A DNA stretch of 8,819 bases, taken from the NCBI GenBank assembly GCA_035551355.1, contig DASZNF010000099.1, positions 1 through 8,819 on the forward strand, given 5' to 3'. Made by a program: the position numbers and the translations under genes. Positions 7,205 to 8,819 of the stretch are shown here, one piece after another. Numbering within the stretch: the first letter of the stretch is position 1; every line of letters starts with the position of its first letter. The notes under the pieces are model-generated. The model saw only the letters and a program-made list of their open reading frames with translations. It did no database searches and was not told the origin of the DNA. The DNA comes from DATATV01 sp035551355 (GTDB taxonomy: Bacteria > Actinomycetota > Actinomycetes > Mycobacteriales > Pseudonocardiaceae).

Positions 7205-7699
7205 CTACTTCAGTACCGTCGTGGTCGGGGTGGGGTTGCGGAACAGGTCGAGTACCGGGCAGTGCTCGTCAACCTGCTGCTTGAGCTCCGCGTACTGCTC
7301 GGCACTGGCCGGTCCGTCGAGTTCGACGGTCAGGCGCACATCGGAAAAACCGGGGCGGGTGTCGGCGAAACCGAAGAAGCCGTGCAGGTCCAGGTCGCCG
7401 TCCACGGTCACCCTGACCGAGTTCAAGGGAACACCGAGCTTGGCCGCCCAAAACTGGTAGGTGATGACCTGGCAGGAACCCAGCGCGGCCAGCGCGTACT
7501 CCACTGGGTTGGCCGCGGTGTCGGTGCCACCCAGTGCCGCCGGCTCGTCCACGTCGAATGCGTGATCGCGGACCCGGACGTGCACCGCGGTGGCCGTGCC
7601 CGGCACGTGTGTGTGGCCCACCCGGAACGACACCGCCGCGTTCGCCGGGTCGATCGCGACCGCCGCGCGGGTGCCCTCGATGATCTCGGTCAACGACAT
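7205..7699 (-). CDS. OsmC-family protein (thiol-dependent peroxidase-like)
   Basis: This 164-residue cytoplasmic protein matches the OsmC/Ohr fold in length and motifs. The first redox cysteine is Cys76 in EYALAALGSCQVIT (67-80), with the conserved glutamate at 67 before it; the second is Cys147 in VDEHCPVLDLF. Both cysteines needed for reduction of organic hydroperoxides are present. The DTAANPVEYALAALGSC segment and the later region (SVRVTVDGDLDL) are closer to the general OsmC/YhfA-like branch than to Ohr. The ATG at 7699 has AGGAGG (complement of 7705-7710) five bases upstream. It lies 24 bp after the oxygenase stop and 12 bp before the unknown gene, so these are co-transcribed. It may detoxify peroxides or electrophiles generated with the oxygenase, or handle a thiol or persulfide product; the substrate is not visible in the sequence. 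Confidence 0.88.
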   Translation of the reverse strand: MSLTEIIEGTRAAVAIDPANAAVSFRVGHTHVPGTATAVHVRVRDHAFDVDEPAALGGTDTAANPVEYALAALGSCQVITYQFWAAKLGVPLNSVRVTVDGDLDLHGFFGFADTRPGFSDVRLTVELDGPASAEQYAELKQQVDEHCPVLDLFRNPTPTTTVLK

Positions 7700-7723
7700 G
7701 AAAACCTCCTCGTTCGGTGAAAA

Positions 7724-8527
7724 TCAGGCTGCTGTGTCCCGGACGGCGATGACCTTCCGGTAGACGCGCGGCCCGTCGGCGTAGTCGTCCACCGCGTAGT
7801 GCCAGGTGCCCAGGTTGTCCCACAACACGAAATCACCCGGCTGCCAGCCGAACCGAATGGTGTAGTCGGGCGAGGACCCGTGCGCGAGCAGGAACGGCAG
7901 CAGGGCCTTGCTTTCCGCGTCCTGCACGCCGGTCAGGCGCAGCGCCGAGGAGCTGAGGAACAGACCCGGCCGGCCGGTGTCCGGATGGCGCAGCACCACC
8001 GGGTGCTCGACGGTTTCCCTGATCTGGTCGCGTTTCCGGCCCTGTGCGTAGTTGCCCGCATCGGCGTCGTACACCGCGCTCACCGACTCCAGCAGCCGCT
8101 GCACCGGTTCGGACAGATCGTCGTAGGCGGCCTGCAGGTCGGCCCAGAGAGTATGCCCGCCCAGGTCCGGAACCTCTTGGTAGGTCAGGGATTCGATGCT
8201 GAACGGGGGAGTGCGCCACAACCCGCCGATGTGCCAGGTGCCGGCCTTGCCGGTTTTCTGCACGTTGTACGGGTAGGACAACGGGTTCTCCGCGTCCCGC
8301 ACCGCGGTCGGATGGTCGAACGGCACGCCGAACACGCGGGCCGCGCGGACGTGCTGGTCCGGGGTCAGGTGCTGACCGCGGAACACGAGGACCTTATGGG
8401 TGAGCAACTCCTGGACCAGCGCCTGGGCGGTGGCGTCGTCGAGCTCCTGGGTGAAGTCGATTCCGGTGATCTCCGCACCGAATCGGGGGCCGGCGCGATG
8501 GACTTGGTACTGCGCGATTGCGGTCAT
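7724..8527 (-). CDS. TauD/TfdA-family Fe(II)/2-oxoglutarate oxygenase with HxG in place of HxD
   Basis: This 267-residue protein aligns by eye along its length with taurine dioxygenase TauD, whose family couples 2-oxoglutarate decarboxylation to substrate oxidation. Seen features are AEITGIDF near the N-terminus, TWHIGGLW (97-104), LGGHTLWAD (122-130), GDFVLWDN (231-238) and TWHYAVDDY (241-249). The iron-binding histidines are His99 and His243. The third ligand, normally Asp two residues after the first His, is Gly101 here. Thr126 and Arg254 match the 2-oxoglutarate-binding Thr126 and Arg266 of TauD, and His72 matches taurine-contacting His70. The position of taurine-binding Arg270 is Lys258. 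The substrate is thus probably not taurine. Fe/2-oxoglutarate halogenases such as SyrB2 also lack this carboxylate. The ATG at 8527 has GAGGAGG just upstream (within 8536-8544). Longer in-frame starts lack such a site. It is the first gene of its operon. Confidence 0.9.
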   Translation of the reverse strand: MTAIAQYQVHRAGPRFGAEITGIDFTQELDDATAQALVQELLTHKVLVFRGQHLTPDQHVRAARVFGVPFDHPTAVRDAENPLSYPYNVQKTGKAGTWHIGGLWRTPPFSIESLTYQEVPDLGGHTLWADLQAAYDDLSEPVQRLLESVSAVYDADAGNYAQGRKRDQIRETVEHPVVLRHPDTGRPGLFLSSSALRLTGVQDAESKALLPFLLAHGSSPDYTIRFGWQPGDFVLWDNLGTWHYAVDDYADGPRVYRKVIAVRDTAA

Positions 8528-8651
8528 GGTCGGTTCGCCTCCTCGTCCGACCGTAGGCAGCATGCGGGGCCGGGGTAAATGCGTCCCATTCCGTGAACGG
8601 CCGCCGATCCTGTCGTTCTCGGAGTATTTCGGAAAACGCGCCAACGGGCGC

Positions 8652-8693
8652 GCTCGGTGTGTGAGAGCTCTCGATCCGCCCTCGACACCGAGC
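8652..8693. promoter_or_regulatory. Nested palindromes in the divergent control region
   Basis: GCTCGGTGT (8652-8660) and ACACCGAGC (8685-8693) are perfect 9-bp inverted arms 24 bp apart. Inside the loop is the perfect 10-bp palindrome GAGAGCTCTC (8663-8672). The structure lies in the 234-bp gap between the oxygenase gene (start 8527, leftward) and the next rightward gene (start 8762), where a shared operator would be expected. I see no convincing -10/-35 pair for either side. The repeats are seen directly; a regulator-binding role is inferred. Confidence 0.4.
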
Positions 8694-8761
8694 AATCTCA
8701 TCGGTCACCGTCCCTGCACAGTGCGATGCGCACCCGAACCTGATTCACTGGAGGGTCCACG

Positions 8762-8819
8762 ATGAGCCGGTCCTCGCCGCAAATTCCGGAAAGTCCGTCG
8801 GCGGAAATGTCGGTCGGCG
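8762..8819 (+). CDS. 5' end of a divergent gene, product unknown
   Basis: A rightward ATG at 8762 follows GGAGGG (8750-8755) by six bases and opens a frame that runs off the window after 19 codons. The visible peptide, MSRSSPQIPESPSAEMSVG, is a Ser/Pro-rich, probably disordered leader with no signal peptide or recognisable domain. It is divergent from the oxygenase gene and may share its control region. The product cannot be named from this. Confidence 0.6.
   Translation, partial: MSRSSPQIPESPSAEMSVG

Noticed and set aside
8394..8708. Minus-strand open frame overlapping the start of the oxygenase gene
   Set aside because: It is an out-of-frame reading over the control region and oxygenase N-terminus, without a ribosome site or domain.
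8726..8743. Mini-ORF MRTRT ahead of the divergent gene
   Set aside because: It has no ribosome site, is only five codons long and lacks cysteine or any leader-peptide pattern; probably chance.

Overview
The window is GC-rich throughout, with G/C-rich third codon positions, strong AGGAGG-type ribosome sites, GTG starts, overlapping gene ends and a Tat-type lipoprotein signal. This points to a high-GC actinomycete, perhaps a Nocardia-, Mycobacterium- or Pseudonocardia-like genus; the genus is a guess from style only.

Layout. The left edge carries the 3' end of a rightward alpha/beta hydrolase (2-307). It converges on a leftward block of eight genes that fills the rest of the window. In their own reading direction (right to left) these are: a TauD/TfdA-family Fe(II)/2-oxoglutarate oxygenase (8527-7724), an OsmC-family thiol peroxidase-like protein (7699-7205), a 123-residue protein of unknown function (7192-6821), a gap of about 257 bp with two strong palindromes and a candidate promoter, then a complete peptide-type ABC importer and a DsbA-like thioredoxin-fold protein (1030-422). 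The importer is a DppC-like permease (6563-5637), a DppB-like permease (5640-4645), a family-5 solute-binding lipoprotein (4633-2936) and a fused double ATPase (2939-1173). A divergent rightward gene starts at 8762 and is cut after 19 codons.

How the genes may work together (inference). The importer genes overlap by ATGA and GTGA junctions and form one translationally coupled operon. The oxygenase, OsmC and unknown genes are spaced by 24 and 12 bp and form a second operon just upstream in the same direction. A small peptide-like compound may be imported, oxidised by the oxygenase, and handled by thiol-redox proteins (OsmC, DsbA-like). TauD relatives often release sulfite from organosulfur compounds, so sulfur or xenobiotic scavenging is one reading.

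Main point of interest. The oxygenase has His-Ile-Gly where TauD has the iron-binding His-Thr-Asp. Loss of that carboxylate is the hallmark of Fe/2-oxoglutarate halogenases. The rest of the 2-oxoglutarate site looks intact, while the residue matching the taurine-binding arginine is lysine. The enzyme may therefore be a halogenase-like or otherwise atypical member, not a taurine dioxygenase. Other oddities are a single-cysteine CPFA active site in the DsbA-like protein and the unusual C-B-A-DF gene order of the importer. I saw no tRNA, rRNA, CRISPR array or insertion sequence.
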